A DNA stretch of 64,000 nucleotides from an uncultured Verrucomicrobiae bacterium (lineage in GTDB: Bacteria; Verrucomicrobiota; Verrucomicrobiia; Limisphaerales; UBA1100): positions 62,001 through 126,000 of the forward strand of contig CALKBX010000010.1 in the NCBI GenBank assembly GCA_937775205.1. The letters are read 5' to 3'. A model generated the notes under the pieces. It had not been told where the DNA came from. It did not search any database and worked only from the letters and a program-made list of their open reading frames with translations. Numbering within the stretch: position 1 is the stretch's first letter; every line of letters begins with the position of its first letter. The translations under genes were made by a program, and so were the position numbers. Below are positions 55,814-64,000 of this stretch, in pieces.

Positions 55814-57979
55814 ATGAAGCACTGCTGGAATGTTATCCCTTTGTTCGTCGTTGGTTTGTGCGCAGTCAATGCTGCGGATAAAAAACCGCCACCGCCGAAT
55901 CCTTTGTCAGATTTGCCGGGCTTTGCCAATTACGAGCGCGTGCGCAAAGCGGTGGGCAAGTTAAACTCCGCCGGGCGCGTGAGCCGTATCGAGTGGGCGG
56001 AGGACGGGCGGTCGATGAGCTTTGTGCGCGGGACGAATCAGTTCCGTTTGGACCTCGCCGATTTTTCCATCAAAGACCTTGGCAAGCCGAAGAAACCGAA
56101 GCCGCAATCCGGGCCGCCGCCGCGCCGGTCGCCGCGCGTGGGGCGTGCGCGTCAGGCGACGCAAGTGCTTTCGCCCAACGGCAAGTGGATGGCGCGGTAT
56201 CGGGATTTTAATGTGGTGATTGAAACGGCACCGCCGAAGAAAAAGCCCAGCCAAAAAGAAACCAAACCGGTTCCGGCAGACACCAACGCAACTCAAGTGA
56301 TTTCTGTAACCAAGGGCGGCACGGACAAGTTTCGCTATGGCACAGCGTGTTGGGTTTATGGCGAGGAGCTCCGGCAAAGCTCAGCGATGTGGTGGTCGCC
56401 GGACAGTCGGCGGCTGGCGTTTTATGAAATGGACGAGCGGAATCTGCGCGATTACCATCTCACCACCGCCAACACCGCCAACTACACCGGCGTGCAAACG
56501 GTGCGTTATCCGAAATCCGGCGACGCCAATCCGGTGGCGGGCTTGCTGATTTACGATCGCCAAACGCGCCGCACCACGCGCGTGAATGTGGGCGGCGACC
56601 CCACGCAATATATTTTCAACGCGCGTTTTGCGCCCGATGGCTCGGCGCTGCTTTTCAATCGCACCAATCGCCGGCAGGATACGCTGGAGATTGTGGCCGC
56701 CGATTCCGCCACCGGCCACACGCGCGTGGTGGTTCGCGAGAAGCAACCCGCGTGGCAAAACAACCGGCCGCTAATGCGGTTTCTTGATGACAAAAAACGG
56801 TTCATTTGGGAAACCGAACGGATCGGCTGGAAGCAGTACGAGCTACGCCACCTCGACGGCTCGCGGCTCGGGCCGATCTCGAACTTGAACGGGAAACCCG
56901 TCACCGCGCTCGTGAAGGTCGACGAAAAAGCCGGTTGGATTTATTTCACCGCCCGCAGTGGCGGGAATCCTCTCAACGACCACTTGCATCGCGTGCGGCT
57001 CGACGGTACCGGCCACACGCGGCTCACGCGCAATGCCCTTTATTATAGTACGTTCAACATTTCGCCCGACCACAAATGGTTCGTGGCACGACGCGAAGCC
57101 TTGGGTGTGCCGCCGGTGATGGCGTTGTTTGATACGAAAGGCAACGAAGTTGTCGTGTTGGCTTTGCAATCCATAGATGACAAAAAAATGGTGGCCGAGT
57201 TGGGGCTCGCCAAGCCGGAACTGTTTGCCTGCAAAGCGGCGGACGGCAAAACGATTATTTACGGCACACTGTACAAGCCTGCGAACTTCGACCCCAAGCG
57301 CAAGTACCCGTTGCTAGTGAGTGTGTACGGGGGGCCGAGTTCGCGCGGGGTGAGCAATCGTTACTCGGCGGCGAATCCATATTGTGAGTTTGGATTTCTG
57401 GTGGCGACCATTGCTAATCGCGGCACCGCTGCGCGCGGCAAGGCGTTTGAAACGGCGGGCTACCTCAAGCTCGGCACGGTGGATCTCGACGACCAAGCCA
57501 CCGGCGTGCGCCACCTCGCCAAACGTCCTTACGTGGACGTCACCCGCGTGGGCATCGCCGGCCATTCCTATGGCGGCTACATGAGCGCGCTGGCGTTGCT
57601 GCGTTATCCGGATGTTTTCCACGTCGGCGTGGCCGGCGCGCCGGTGACGGATTGGAAAAATTACGACACCATTTACACCGAACGCTACATGCGTACGCCC
57701 AAGGAAAATCCGGACGGCTATCGCACCGGTTCCTGCCTCACCCACGCAAAAAACCTAAAAGGTAAACTCTTCCTCCTGCACGGCCTCATCGACGACAATG
57801 TCCACCCCGCCAACACGTGGCAACTCGCCGACGCCCTTCAACGCGCGGGCAAACAGTTTGATATGATGATTTACCCCCGCAGCAAACACGGCCTCATCAG
57901 CCACTCTGGCAGCCTCCGCTGGCTGTACCTCCACCGTCATCTAAAGCCCAAGCCGATTATTTCGAAGCCAAGCAAGTGA
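55814..57979 (+). CDS. S9 family (DPP-IV-like) peptidase
   Basis: 721 residues from the ATG at 55814, with signal about 1-21. N-terminal DPP-IV propeller (about 60-480; W-S-P-D-S-R-R-L-A-F) and C-terminal hydrolase with G-H-S-Y-G-G-Y nucleophile elbow, D in G-L-I-D-D-N-V-H and catalytic His in S-K-H-G-L. Removes dipeptides from exported proteins or peptides. A long Pro/Lys linker (about 95-115) is unusual but harmless. Starts within 20 bp of the sulfatase stop. Confidence 0.9.
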   Translation: MKHCWNVIPLFVVGLCAVNAADKKPPPPNPLSDLPGFANYERVRKAVGKLNSAGRVSRIEWAEDGRSMSFVRGTNQFRLDLADFSIKDLGKPKKPKPQSGPPPRRSPRVGRARQATQVLSPNGKWMARYRDFNVVIETAPPKKKPSQKETKPVPADTNATQVISVTKGGTDKFRYGTACWVYGEELRQSSAMWWSPDSRRLAFYEMDERNLRDYHLTTANTANYTGVQTVRYPKSGDANPVAGLLIYDRQTRRTTRVNVGGDPTQYIFNARFAPDGSALLFNRTNRRQDTLEIVAADSATGHTRVVVREKQPAWQNNRPLMRFLDDKKRFIWETERIGWKQYELRHLDGSRLGPISNLNGKPVTALVKVDEKAGWIYFTARSGGNPLNDHLHRVRLDGTGHTRLTRNALYYSTFNISPDHKWFVARREALGVPPVMALFDTKGNEVVVLALQSIDDKKMVAELGLAKPELFACKAADGKTIIYGTLYKPANFDPKRKYPLLVSVYGGPSSRGVSNRYSAANPYCEFGFLVATIANRGTAARGKAFETAGYLKLGTVDLDDQATGVRHLAKRPYVDVTRVGIAGHSYGGYMSALALLRYPDVFHVGVAGAPVTDWKNYDTIYTERYMRTPKENPDGYRTGSCLTHAKNLKGKLFLLHGLIDDNVHPANTWQLADALQRAGKQFDMMIYPRSKHGLISHSGSLRWLYLHRHLKPKPIISKPSK

Positions 57980-57995
57980 AGCGCGTCCCTGCAAA

Positions 57996-58464
57996 TCACT
58001 TCTGCATATAGAGCCACACGTAGCCGGTGCTTTTGACGGACATGAAATCTTTTTTGCGATTGATGAGTTTGTTTAGTTTTCTTAAGGCGGCGCGTTGGGT
58101 TTTTTTCGTGGTGTCGGGGGCTTCAATTCCTTCGCCGCCTGCAGCTTGGCGTGGAGAATCACTTTGCCTTGAAAGCCGGGCGGTTGGCCAAAATAATTCA
58201 GCTCCGGCCATTCCACTTTCACCAGCTTCACGCCCTCGGTCGCGTCCAGTCTAGCTCGGTGGGAATGGGGGCTTTTGATTTGCGCGGGCCGATGTGCCAG
58301 CCGGGGGCGATTTTGTATTCCAACTCCAATTCAAAGGGTGTCCCCGCTTTGGTCGTTTTCGCCTTCGCGTTCATGCTGAACTCCACCTCGCCACGAGTGT
58401 AATCCGCCGACGCATTGCAAACCGCTGCCACGAACAAAATCAATGTCAATTGGATTGGTTTCAT
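57996..58464 (-). pseudogene. Broken DsbD-alpha-like exported protein
   Basis: Three frames together encode about 155 residues: signal and a beta-domain with P-G-W-H-I-G-P-R, T-E-L-D-W, then after a frameshift near 58245 G-V-K-L-V-K-V-E-W-P-E, and after another near 58117 a tail R-A-A-L-R-K-L-N-K ending G-Y-V-W-L-Y-M-Q-K. Both breaks look like loss of one G in a short G run. The module matches the C-terminal domain of the protein at 37690, whose linker also has a G-W-V-W-F-Y motif. Two indels in 470 bp point to decay or sequence error. Confidence 0.6.
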
Positions 58465-58624
58465 GGCTGAAGATTTCGCTGTTCCAAGTCATTTTTGTCA
58501 ATGGATAAACAAGGTTATCGCTGGCGGCAAAACTTGTTTAAGTTGCTAAGGTATTGGTGGTTTGGGCGCGGTTTGGTGAGAAAAAGAACGACAATGCCTC
58601 CCCGCTCCGATACTCTGCGGCGTG

Positions 58625-58897
58625 ATGAAAAATATCCGGCCTTATATAATTGGTGCGGCGTTGGCTGCCGTGGTGTTTGTGGTGATGGGACAGGCGCGCG
58701 CGCCGCAAGCCGTGAAGGGTCCGCGTTGGGAATACCTTTATGTGGAGCAGCGTTGGATGAAATTTGTGCCCATCGATCCCAATGCTGACGGTCCCCGGCT
58801 GTTGCAGGCGAAGTTGATGAACGATCTGGGCGCGGAAGGCTGGGACCTATTGCAAACAGGCACCGGCGGCTACATGTTCCGCCGCGCATTGCGTTAG
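58625..58897 (+). CDS. Small membrane-anchored DUF4177-like protein
   Basis: 90 residues from the ATG at 58625 (a GTG precedes). One N-terminal hydrophobic helix (about 8-23), then W-E-Y-L-Y-V, L-M-N-D-L-G-A-E-G-W-D-L, which matches the short DUF4177 strand-helix-strand. Likely inner-membrane anchored with the domain outside. Function unknown. Confidence 0.6.
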   Translation: MKNIRPYIIGAALAAVVFVVMGQARAPQAVKGPRWEYLYVEQRWMKFVPIDPNADGPRLLQAKLMNDLGAEGWDLLQTGTGGYMFRRALR

Positions 58898-58960
58898 CCG
58901 ACAAAAAAGGCCCATGGAAAACTTGACGCCGTGCCATTCCCGGCAAAAGCTGGGCGCGGA

Positions 58961-59698
58961 ATGAAACGTATTTTCCCAATCTTAATTCTGGTGATTGCCA
59001 TAGCCGGGCAAGCTACTGCAGCCGTGCAAACTCAAAACAAACTCATCGTGAAATCCAAGCGCGAGCTGGATGTGAAATACCTGTTGTATCTGCCCAAGGA
59101 TCACGCGGCGAAGCCGGAGAAAAAATGGCCGCTCATTTTGTTTCTGCACGGCGCGGGCGAACGGGGCGATGATCTCAATCGCGTGAAGGTTCACGGCCCG
59201 CCTAAGCTTGTTGAGAAGGGTGAAGCGATGGAGTTCATTGTGGTTTCCCCCCAATGCCCAAAGGGGATGGTTTGGAATGATGAGGTGCTCATCACATTGC
59301 TCGATGACGTGGCGAAACGTTATCGCGCTGATGTAACGCGCCTGTATCTCACCGGCTTGAGTATGGGCGGTTATGGCACGTGGAGTTTGGGGCTGACGCA
59401 TTGCGATCGGTTTGCGGCGATTGCGCCGATTTGTGGTGGGGGCGATTTTATTAAGGCGTACAATGCCGGCGATGCTAATGGGAAGGCGCTGAAGACTTTG
59501 GGCGTGTGGGCGTTTCACGGGGCGAAGGATCCTGTGGTGCCGCTGGCGGAAAGCAAGCGCATGGTGGCGACGCTAAAAAAATTCGGCCATCCCGGGCCGA
59601 AGCTCACGGTGTACCCGGAGGCAAAGCATGATTCGTGGACGAAAACTTACGCCAACCCTGAACTGTACAAGTGGTTTCTGCAGCACCAACGGAAGTGA
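58961..59698 (+). CDS. Exported CE1-like/phospholipase-carboxylesterase-type hydrolase
   Basis: 245 residues from the ATG at 58961 with signal about 1-20. F-L-H-G-A-G-E-R-G and the nucleophile motif G-L-S-M-G-G-Y-G-T-W place it in the esterase/phospholipase group of alpha/beta-hydrolases. G-A-K-D-P-V-V-P gives the Asp and E-A-K-H-D-S-W the His. Probably an acyl or feruloyl esterase. Ends one base before the convergent MORN gene. Confidence 0.86.
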   Translation: MKRIFPILILVIAIAGQATAAVQTQNKLIVKSKRELDVKYLLYLPKDHAAKPEKKWPLILFLHGAGERGDDLNRVKVHGPPKLVEKGEAMEFIVVSPQCPKGMVWNDEVLITLLDDVAKRYRADVTRLYLTGLSMGGYGTWSLGLTHCDRFAAIAPICGGGDFIKAYNAGDANGKALKTLGVWAFHGAKDPVVPLAESKRMVATLKKFGHPGPKLTVYPEAKHDSWTKTYANPELYKWFLQHQRK

Positions 59699-60823
59699 TT
59701 ATTTTTCCTCCACCAAAATCACTTTGCCATTGCTGATGTAAAAGTGTGCGATGGTTAAACGCCGGCGGGTGGTGGTGTCGATAATGCCGAGGTTTTTGTA
59801 CACCCACACATTACCCTGCATTTCGTCGGGTGTGCCAAAGGCGGTTTGCACCACCTCGGCGTCCTTGTCTTTATACACGCGGTTGAGTTGGCCGGTGACC
59901 CACACGGTGCGGCGTCCTGCGGAAAATGGATTTGGCTTGGGTGGATCCGGCTTGCGCGTGGGAGGCAGTCCGGCAGTGGCGCCTTCATCCAGCAACACGA
60001 CGCCTTTGGCGTCCCATCGTTTTTGGCTGACCAATGCCGTGCCGCGGTACTTCGCCTCGAGCGTCATTTGGCCGTTCACGTGCCACTCCGTGTAAAGGGA
60101 TAACGCGCCATCGGCAAACACCTGCTTGCGTTGCAGCTTTCCGTTGGGATGCCAGTTTTGGTGGGTGCCCATTGGCTTGCGGCCATTCCACTGGGCTACC
60201 CAAGATTTCACGCCGGTGGGATACCATCCCTCGGCCACGCCCCGCAGTGTGCCGTCTTTGTAGGGCGACCGCGTACTGCGTTGGCCGTTGGGGTGGTACT
60301 CAAAAAAATCCCCTTCCAAAAGGTTATTGAGGTAATTGGCTTGCCAAGTTTTTTTGCCGGACGCATCAAAGCCGATGGCCTCGCCTTCGCGCACGCCAGC
60401 CACGTAGCGTGTGGAACTGATGCGATGGTTGCCGGTGTTGAATTCGGTCACGAGACCGTGTTGTTTGCCTTTGTGCAAAGGCATTTCAAAATGCTTCGCG
60501 CCATTGGCATGCCAGCCTTTCATGGTGCCCACCGGTTGGCCGTCTTCCAGCGTGACCTCCGACATTTTTTGGCCATTCTCGTGCCAATTCATCGCTGGGC
60601 CGCTCGGAATGCCATCGACGATTTGCGCTTCGTATTGTTTTTTGCCGCTCGGATACCAATTGATCACCGGCCCGGTGTAAGGATCTGTTTCGCCGATGAC
60701 ATAGTATTTGCCTTCGCTCAGCAGCAATTGGTCGGTGGAATAATGATCCGGCTTGTCGCCATCGCCGGAGCAGCCCGTGCCCCACGCGATGAGAAAAAGT
60801 GCCAGTGCGACTCCTCTTGTCAT
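59699..60823 (-). CDS. Lipoprotein with MORN-type (YwqK-like) repeats
   Basis: 374 residues with lipobox G-T-G-C (Cys18). About ten repeats of the pattern W-x-P-x-G-x-K/Q, e.g. W-Y-P-S-G-K-K, W-H-E-N-G-Q-K, Y-H-P-N-G-Q-R, W-H-P-N-G-K-L, are MORN_2/YwqK-type beta hairpins. The C-terminal part (about 310-374) is a different small domain with V-W-V-Y-K-N-L-G. Outer-membrane or periplasmic anchoring; partner unknown. Confidence 0.8.
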   Translation of the reverse strand: MTRGVALALFLIAWGTGCSGDGDKPDHYSTDQLLLSEGKYYVIGETDPYTGPVINWYPSGKKQYEAQIVDGIPSGPAMNWHENGQKMSEVTLEDGQPVGTMKGWHANGAKHFEMPLHKGKQHGLVTEFNTGNHRISSTRYVAGVREGEAIGFDASGKKTWQANYLNNLLEGDFFEYHPNGQRSTRSPYKDGTLRGVAEGWYPTGVKSWVAQWNGRKPMGTHQNWHPNGKLQRKQVFADGALSLYTEWHVNGQMTLEAKYRGTALVSQKRWDAKGVVLLDEGATAGLPPTRKPDPPKPNPFSAGRRTVWVTGQLNRVYKDKDAEVVQTAFGTPDEMQGNVWVYKNLGIIDTTTRRRLTIAHFYISNGKVILVEEK

Positions 60824-60924
60824 ACGGCAACCTAATCCCTTGGCGGCCGGTTGTCAATCCAACCCACTTGACGCGCGCGGTGCGTTAGTGAAAATTAGGG
60901 GCGACGCGACGTCGTTTTTTGGAA

Positions 60925-61437
60925 ATGCCGATTTTTGAATATGCCTGTCCTGAGTGCCGGAGGATTTTTCAATTCCTCTCGCGCCGCCTCAAGCCCACGC
61001 GCCAGCCCAAGTGCCCCCAATGCGGCGGCAAAAAAATGGTGAAAGAGGTCAGCCAATTCGCCGCTATCAAAGGTGCCACCGAGCCCAAAGCGGCCGCGCC
61101 AGGCGCTGGCGAACCCGATGGCATGCCGGATATGGATGATCCCCGCGTCCAAAATGCGATGCATGAGATGGAGCGCGATATGGGGAATATGGATGAGAAC
61201 AATCCCAAACATATGGCGCACATGATGCGCAAGATGCAGGATCTCATGCCCGCCGATGCGATGCCCAAGGAAATGAACGACGCCATTAAACGATTGGAAG
61301 CCGGCGAGGATCCCGAAAAAATCGAGGCGGACATGGGCGAAATTTTTGATGAATTTATGGGGCCGGAAGAAGGCGGCGGCGCGGGGGGTATGGGTGGCGG
61401 CGGCTACACGCGGGATGGTGGGCTTTATGATATGTGA
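60925..61437 (+). CDS. FmdB-type zinc-ribbon protein
   Basis: 170 residues from the ATG at 60925. N-terminal zinc ribbon M-P-I-F-E-Y-A-C-P-E-C..C-P-Q-C-G-G-K-K is the FmdB/CxxC regulatory domain. The rest is acidic, Met-rich helices and a Gly-rich end with a final Y-D-M. Cytosolic, role in regulation or metal handling unknown. The high Met content could bind copper, not demonstrated. Confidence 0.85.
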   Translation: MPIFEYACPECRRIFQFLSRRLKPTRQPKCPQCGGKKMVKEVSQFAAIKGATEPKAAAPGAGEPDGMPDMDDPRVQNAMHEMERDMGNMDENNPKHMAHMMRKMQDLMPADAMPKEMNDAIKRLEAGEDPEKIEADMGEIFDEFMGPEEGGGAGGMGGGGYTRDGGLYDM

Positions 61438-61477
61438 TTTTAGAAATTCGGATTTAGCATTTAGGATTTAAAAACCA

Positions 61478-63082
61478 ATGGCTGTTTCATTTGTTGCTAT
61501 ATTAATTGTGGCCTGCGGCATGGCGTTGTTGGCAAAGCGGTTGCGGTTGCCTTACACGGTGGTGTTGGTGGTTGCGGGCTTGATCGTGAGCGCGTTGTCG
61601 GCGGCGGGGCAGTTGGGGCTCAACCTCAAACTCACGCCGGAATTGTTGCTGCAATTGTTTTTGCCGATTCTGTTGTTTGAAGCGGCGTTTCACGTGGACC
61701 TCAAATCGTTCCTTAATAATAAACGCGCAATTTTATTCCTCGCCATCCCCGGCGTGATCGTGGGGATGCTGCTCACCACAGGATTATTTATGGCGGTGGG
61801 TGAATTATTCTCGCTGGGCTTCAGTTGGCAATTGGTGCTGCTCGCGGCCGCGATGTTGGCGGCGACGGATCCCATCTCGGTGGTGGCACTCTTCAAGGAA
61901 TTTACTGTGTCCAAACGGCTGGGGATTATTATCGAAGGCGAGAGTTTGATTAATGACGGCATCGCCGTGGTGATCTTTGCCGTGGTGGTCAAAATCACCA
62001 GCGCCCAGCTTGGCCTGACACTTCCGCACTTGGACACCGCCGAGAGTTTGCAGGCGATGACGGTGGTGCTTGATTTTCTGCGCGAGGTGCTGCTGGGCAC
62101 GGCCATCGGGCTCGGCATCGGGCTGGGCATTTCGTACCTCACCAGCAAATTTGATGATCAACACATCGAGGTCGCCCTCACCGTCATCGCCGCGTACGGC
62201 GCGAATGTGGCGGCGATGGAGCTGCACGCCTCGGGCGTCATCGCCGTGGTGGTGTGCGGCATGATGATCGGCAACGTGGGCGTGAAACACGGTATGAGCC
62301 CCACCACTCGCGAAGAGGTGGTGAGCTTCTGGGAATTCGCCGCGTTTGTCGCCAATTCATTTGTGTTCATCCTCATCGGATTGGAAATCGAGCTGGCCGG
62401 TTTGTGGGAACAAGCGGTGCCGATCGTTTTGTTTTTTGTGATCATGATCCTTGTGCGGGCCGTCACCGTGTTCGGCGTGCACGGCCTTGTGCGGCGCGCG
62501 GATTTACGGCTCAAACAGGAATGGCTCCCCGTCATCACCTGGGCCGGCGTGCGCGGCAGTTTGTCGATGGTGCTGGCGATGATGCTGTTAGTTTCCGCAA
62601 AAGGCGAAGCCGGCACCGCCGCCGAGGCCAATCGGTTGGTGCTGTTAAACATCGTGTACGGCGTGGTGTTGATGTCCATTTTATTGCAGGGCACCACGAT
62701 GGCGTGGCTGATGAAAAGCAAGGGGCTCATCATCGAAACACCCGAGGAAACCGAATACGAACTCGCCCTCGCCCGCCGCCAAGCCATCCGCGCTTTGCTG
62801 GAAAATATGGAATCCTCCGAACGCAAAGGCACCCTCTCGCACGAAACCTTTGAGGCCCTGCACCGCCAACTCCTCGCCCGCCGCGTAGCCAACGACAAAC
62901 GCATCGCCCAAATGCTCGAGCACACGCCCACGCTCAACACCATTGAATTGAAAATCGAATCCGCCCACCTCAGCGCGCTAGAAAAACAAATCTACCGCGA
63001 CCTAGAAAAAGCCGGTGACCTCGATTACGATTCAATGGAAGCATTAGTCCGCGAAGTCGTGGATCGCGGGAAAGGGAGGTAG
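61478..63082 (+). CDS. NhaP-type Na+/H+ antiporter (CPA1)
   Basis: 534 residues with about twelve transmembrane helices (first about 1-22, last near 400). The conserved helix motif A-T-D-P-I-S-V and E-G-E-S-L-I-N-D-G are the ion-binding signatures of CPA1 antiporters. The C-terminal 120 residues are a cytoplasmic helical region. Exchanges Na+ or K+ for H+ across the inner membrane, sensible for a marine organism. Confidence 0.92.
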   Translation: MAVSFVAILIVACGMALLAKRLRLPYTVVLVVAGLIVSALSAAGQLGLNLKLTPELLLQLFLPILLFEAAFHVDLKSFLNNKRAILFLAIPGVIVGMLLTTGLFMAVGELFSLGFSWQLVLLAAAMLAATDPISVVALFKEFTVSKRLGIIIEGESLINDGIAVVIFAVVVKITSAQLGLTLPHLDTAESLQAMTVVLDFLREVLLGTAIGLGIGLGISYLTSKFDDQHIEVALTVIAAYGANVAAMELHASGVIAVVVCGMMIGNVGVKHGMSPTTREEVVSFWEFAAFVANSFVFILIGLEIELAGLWEQAVPIVLFFVIMILVRAVTVFGVHGLVRRADLRLKQEWLPVITWAGVRGSLSMVLAMMLLVSAKGEAGTAAEANRLVLLNIVYGVVLMSILLQGTTMAWLMKSKGLIIETPEETEYELALARRQAIRALLENMESSERKGTLSHETFEALHRQLLARRVANDKRIAQMLEHTPTLNTIELKIESAHLSALEKQIYRDLEKAGDLDYDSMEALVREVVDRGKGR

Positions 63083-63110
63083 GGCGGTTTCTCCGAAACC
63101 GCGCCCTACC
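63078..63110 (+). terminator. Long imperfect palindrome overlapping the antiporter stop codon
   Basis: GGTAGGGC-GGTTTC (63078-63091) pairs with GAAACC and GCCCTACC (63095-63110) around a TCC loop, leaving a two-base GC bulge. Only TTT follows, so it may be a weak terminator or a mobile REP-like palindrome. The stop TAG (63080-63082) is inside the stem. Confidence 0.6.
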
Positions 63111-63195
63111 TTTGTCACGTTTCTTTTCATAACCCGTTTCCTTATGATTACCCGTTGACGTCACAGCGCAATGCTGCTTTGCTTCCGCGCGTACT

Positions 63196-64000
63196 ATGAG
63201 GATTTTATTGGGACTTTTCTTGTTTCCCGCGCTGCTGGTTGCTCAGCAGGTGCCGGTGAAGGAGCATTTTTTGGCCAACGGCATGAAGGTGTTGTTGGTG
63301 GAACGGCACGATGCGCCGAGCATTTCGGGCGGTTGGGTGGCGCGCGTGGGGAGCGTGAACGAGCGGCCGGGCATCACGGGCATCGCGCATTTGTTCGAGC
63401 ACATGATGTTTAAGGGCACGCCCACGCTCGGCACGAAGGATTATAAAAAGGATCTGAAGATCATGGCCGATCAGGAGCGCGTGCGGGATCTGATGCGCGC
63501 GGAGGAACGCAAGATGCGCGCGATGTGGCGGCGCGGCGAGATTACGGATTTGTTTGATCCGGAACAAAAAACCAAACGCTGGCGCGCACTGAATGACGAA
63601 TTCAAGAAACTGGTGGACGCCCATCGCAAGGTGATTGTGAAAAATGAGTTCGACCGCATCTACACCTCCAACGGTGGCAGCAAAATGAACGCGTACACGA
63701 CGTACGATCACACGGCGTATTTCATCACGGTGCCTTCGAATAAGTTGGAGCTGTTTATGTGGATGGAAAGCGGTCGCTTGTTGGAGCCAGTGTTCCGCGA
63801 ATTTTATGCGGAGCGTGATGTGGTGTTTGAGGAGCGCCGGATGCGCACGGAGAGCACGCCGTTGGGGAAATTTTCGGAGAGCTTTAACTCGCTCTTTTGG
63901 GAATCGCATCCGTACGGCTGGCCAATCATCGGGTGGCCCTCGGATATTCCGGCCATTTCCAAGGCGGATGCCGATGAATTTTACGCGACATTTTATGTGC
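63196..64000 (+). CDS. M16 family zinc peptidase, N-terminal part (cut by window end)
   Basis: At least 268 residues from the ATG at 63196; the gene runs off the right edge. Signal about 1-16, then F-L-A-N-G-M-K-V-L-L-V-E-R-H, and the inverted zinc motif H-L-F-E-H (HxxEH) with the following M-M-F-K-G-T. A Lys/Arg/Glu-rich helical insertion of about 75 residues follows the zinc motif before Y-T-S-N-G-G-S-K-M-N-A. That insertion is typical of PVC and related bacterial M16 members. Periplasmic peptidase. Confidence 0.88.
   Translation, partial: MRILLGLFLFPALLVAQQVPVKEHFLANGMKVLLVERHDAPSISGGWVARVGSVNERPGITGIAHLFEHMMFKGTPTLGTKDYKKDLKIMADQERVRDLMRAEERKMRAMWRRGEITDLFDPEQKTKRWRALNDEFKKLVDAHRKVIVKNEFDRIYTSNGGSKMNAYTTYDHTAYFITVPSNKLELFMWMESGRLLEPVFREFYAERDVVFEERRMRTESTPLGKFSESFNSLFWESHPYGWPIIGWPSDIPAISKADADEFYATFYV

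Noticed and set aside
54440..55822. A 460-codon minus-strand open frame
   Set aside because: Exact antisense of the CAPSR sulfatase; its apparent protein has no recognisable domain.
1..64000. CRISPR arrays, tRNA and rRNA genes
   Set aside because: No regularly spaced repeats and no cloverleaf or rRNA signature seen in either strand on reading; a tRNAscan-SE or Infernal run could still find one.

Overview
The window reads as a chromosome segment of a PVC-superphylum bacterium, most likely a Verrucomicrobiota member from an aquatic, polysaccharide-rich habitat. I infer this from family content, not from a marker gene. It has DUF1549/DUF1553 genes paired with DUF1501, a DUF1592-DUF1552 pair, PVC-type heme-binding CxxCH proteins with HEAT repeats, ThuA domains, and seven sulfatase genes. 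There are no rRNA or tRNA genes, no CRISPR array, and no recognisable integrase or transposase. Almost every protein starts with a Sec, Tat or lipoprotein signal, so the region mainly encodes an exported catabolic repertoire.

Layout. 1-0.9 kb: tail of a heme/HEAT protein. 0.9-10.6 kb (minus): a sulfatase locus with a PhoPQ-related hydrolase, ThuA, a large LamG-CE6 esterase and two sulfatases. It is interrupted by two sets of direct repeats, each made of the 3' end of a sulfatase gene. 10.7-13.7 kb: a sulfatase with an atypical active-site motif, a mini PQQ-blade lipoprotein, a 34-residue Cys-rich metallothionein-like peptide, and a broken methyltransferase. 13.8-17.3 kb: DUF1552 plus cytochrome DUF1592. 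17.4-20.8 kb: unknown secreted protein, Gfo/Idh oxidoreductase, NHL propeller. 20.8-31.8 kb: two DUF1549/1553-DUF1501 pairs flank a copper module (Cys-rich protein, CopA-CopB fusion oxidase, small TRASH-like lipoprotein). 31.9-36.9 kb: sulfatase, a foreign-looking DUF4268 nuclease-like gene, a PQQ/FG-GAP protein. 36.9-37.2 kb: a hairpin-rich non-coding stretch that I propose as a new RNA gene. 37.3-43.5 kb: DUF2237, a FG-GAP/peptidoglycan-binding/DsbD-like protein with an in-frame TGA, gene debris, an EF-hand protein, an esterase and a lone DUF1501. 43.6-51.6 kb: an apparent operon of sulfatase, ceramidase-like, ThuA-F5/8-heme protein and PQQ protein. 51.6-58 kb: GYF-PQQ membrane protein, GH99-like protein, sulfatase, S9 peptidase. 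58-64 kb: smaller housekeeping-like genes, an NhaP-type antiporter and the start of an M16 peptidase.

How it works together (inference). Sulfatases, CE6 and CE1-like esterases and the GH99-like protein would strip sulfate and acyl groups from, or cleave, sulfated glycans. Gfo/Idh and ThuA proteins would act on released sugars. Cytochrome-bearing PSCyt and heme proteins could oxidise sugars or pass electrons. The copper module protects periplasmic enzymes.

Two themes deserve attention. First, displaced gene ends occur repeatedly (sulfatase tails twice, a beta-lactamase tail joined to a glycosyltransferase head, an Fe-S protein tail back-to-back with a XylR tail, a DUF1501 tail), suggesting recurrent block insertion or deletion at gene 3' ends. 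Second, there is a candidate structured RNA and a TGA codon at a conserved Cys position with a SECIS-like hairpin. At least seven coding regions carry single-base frameshifts, so either the locus is decaying or the assembly has indel errors; this limits every pseudogene call here.
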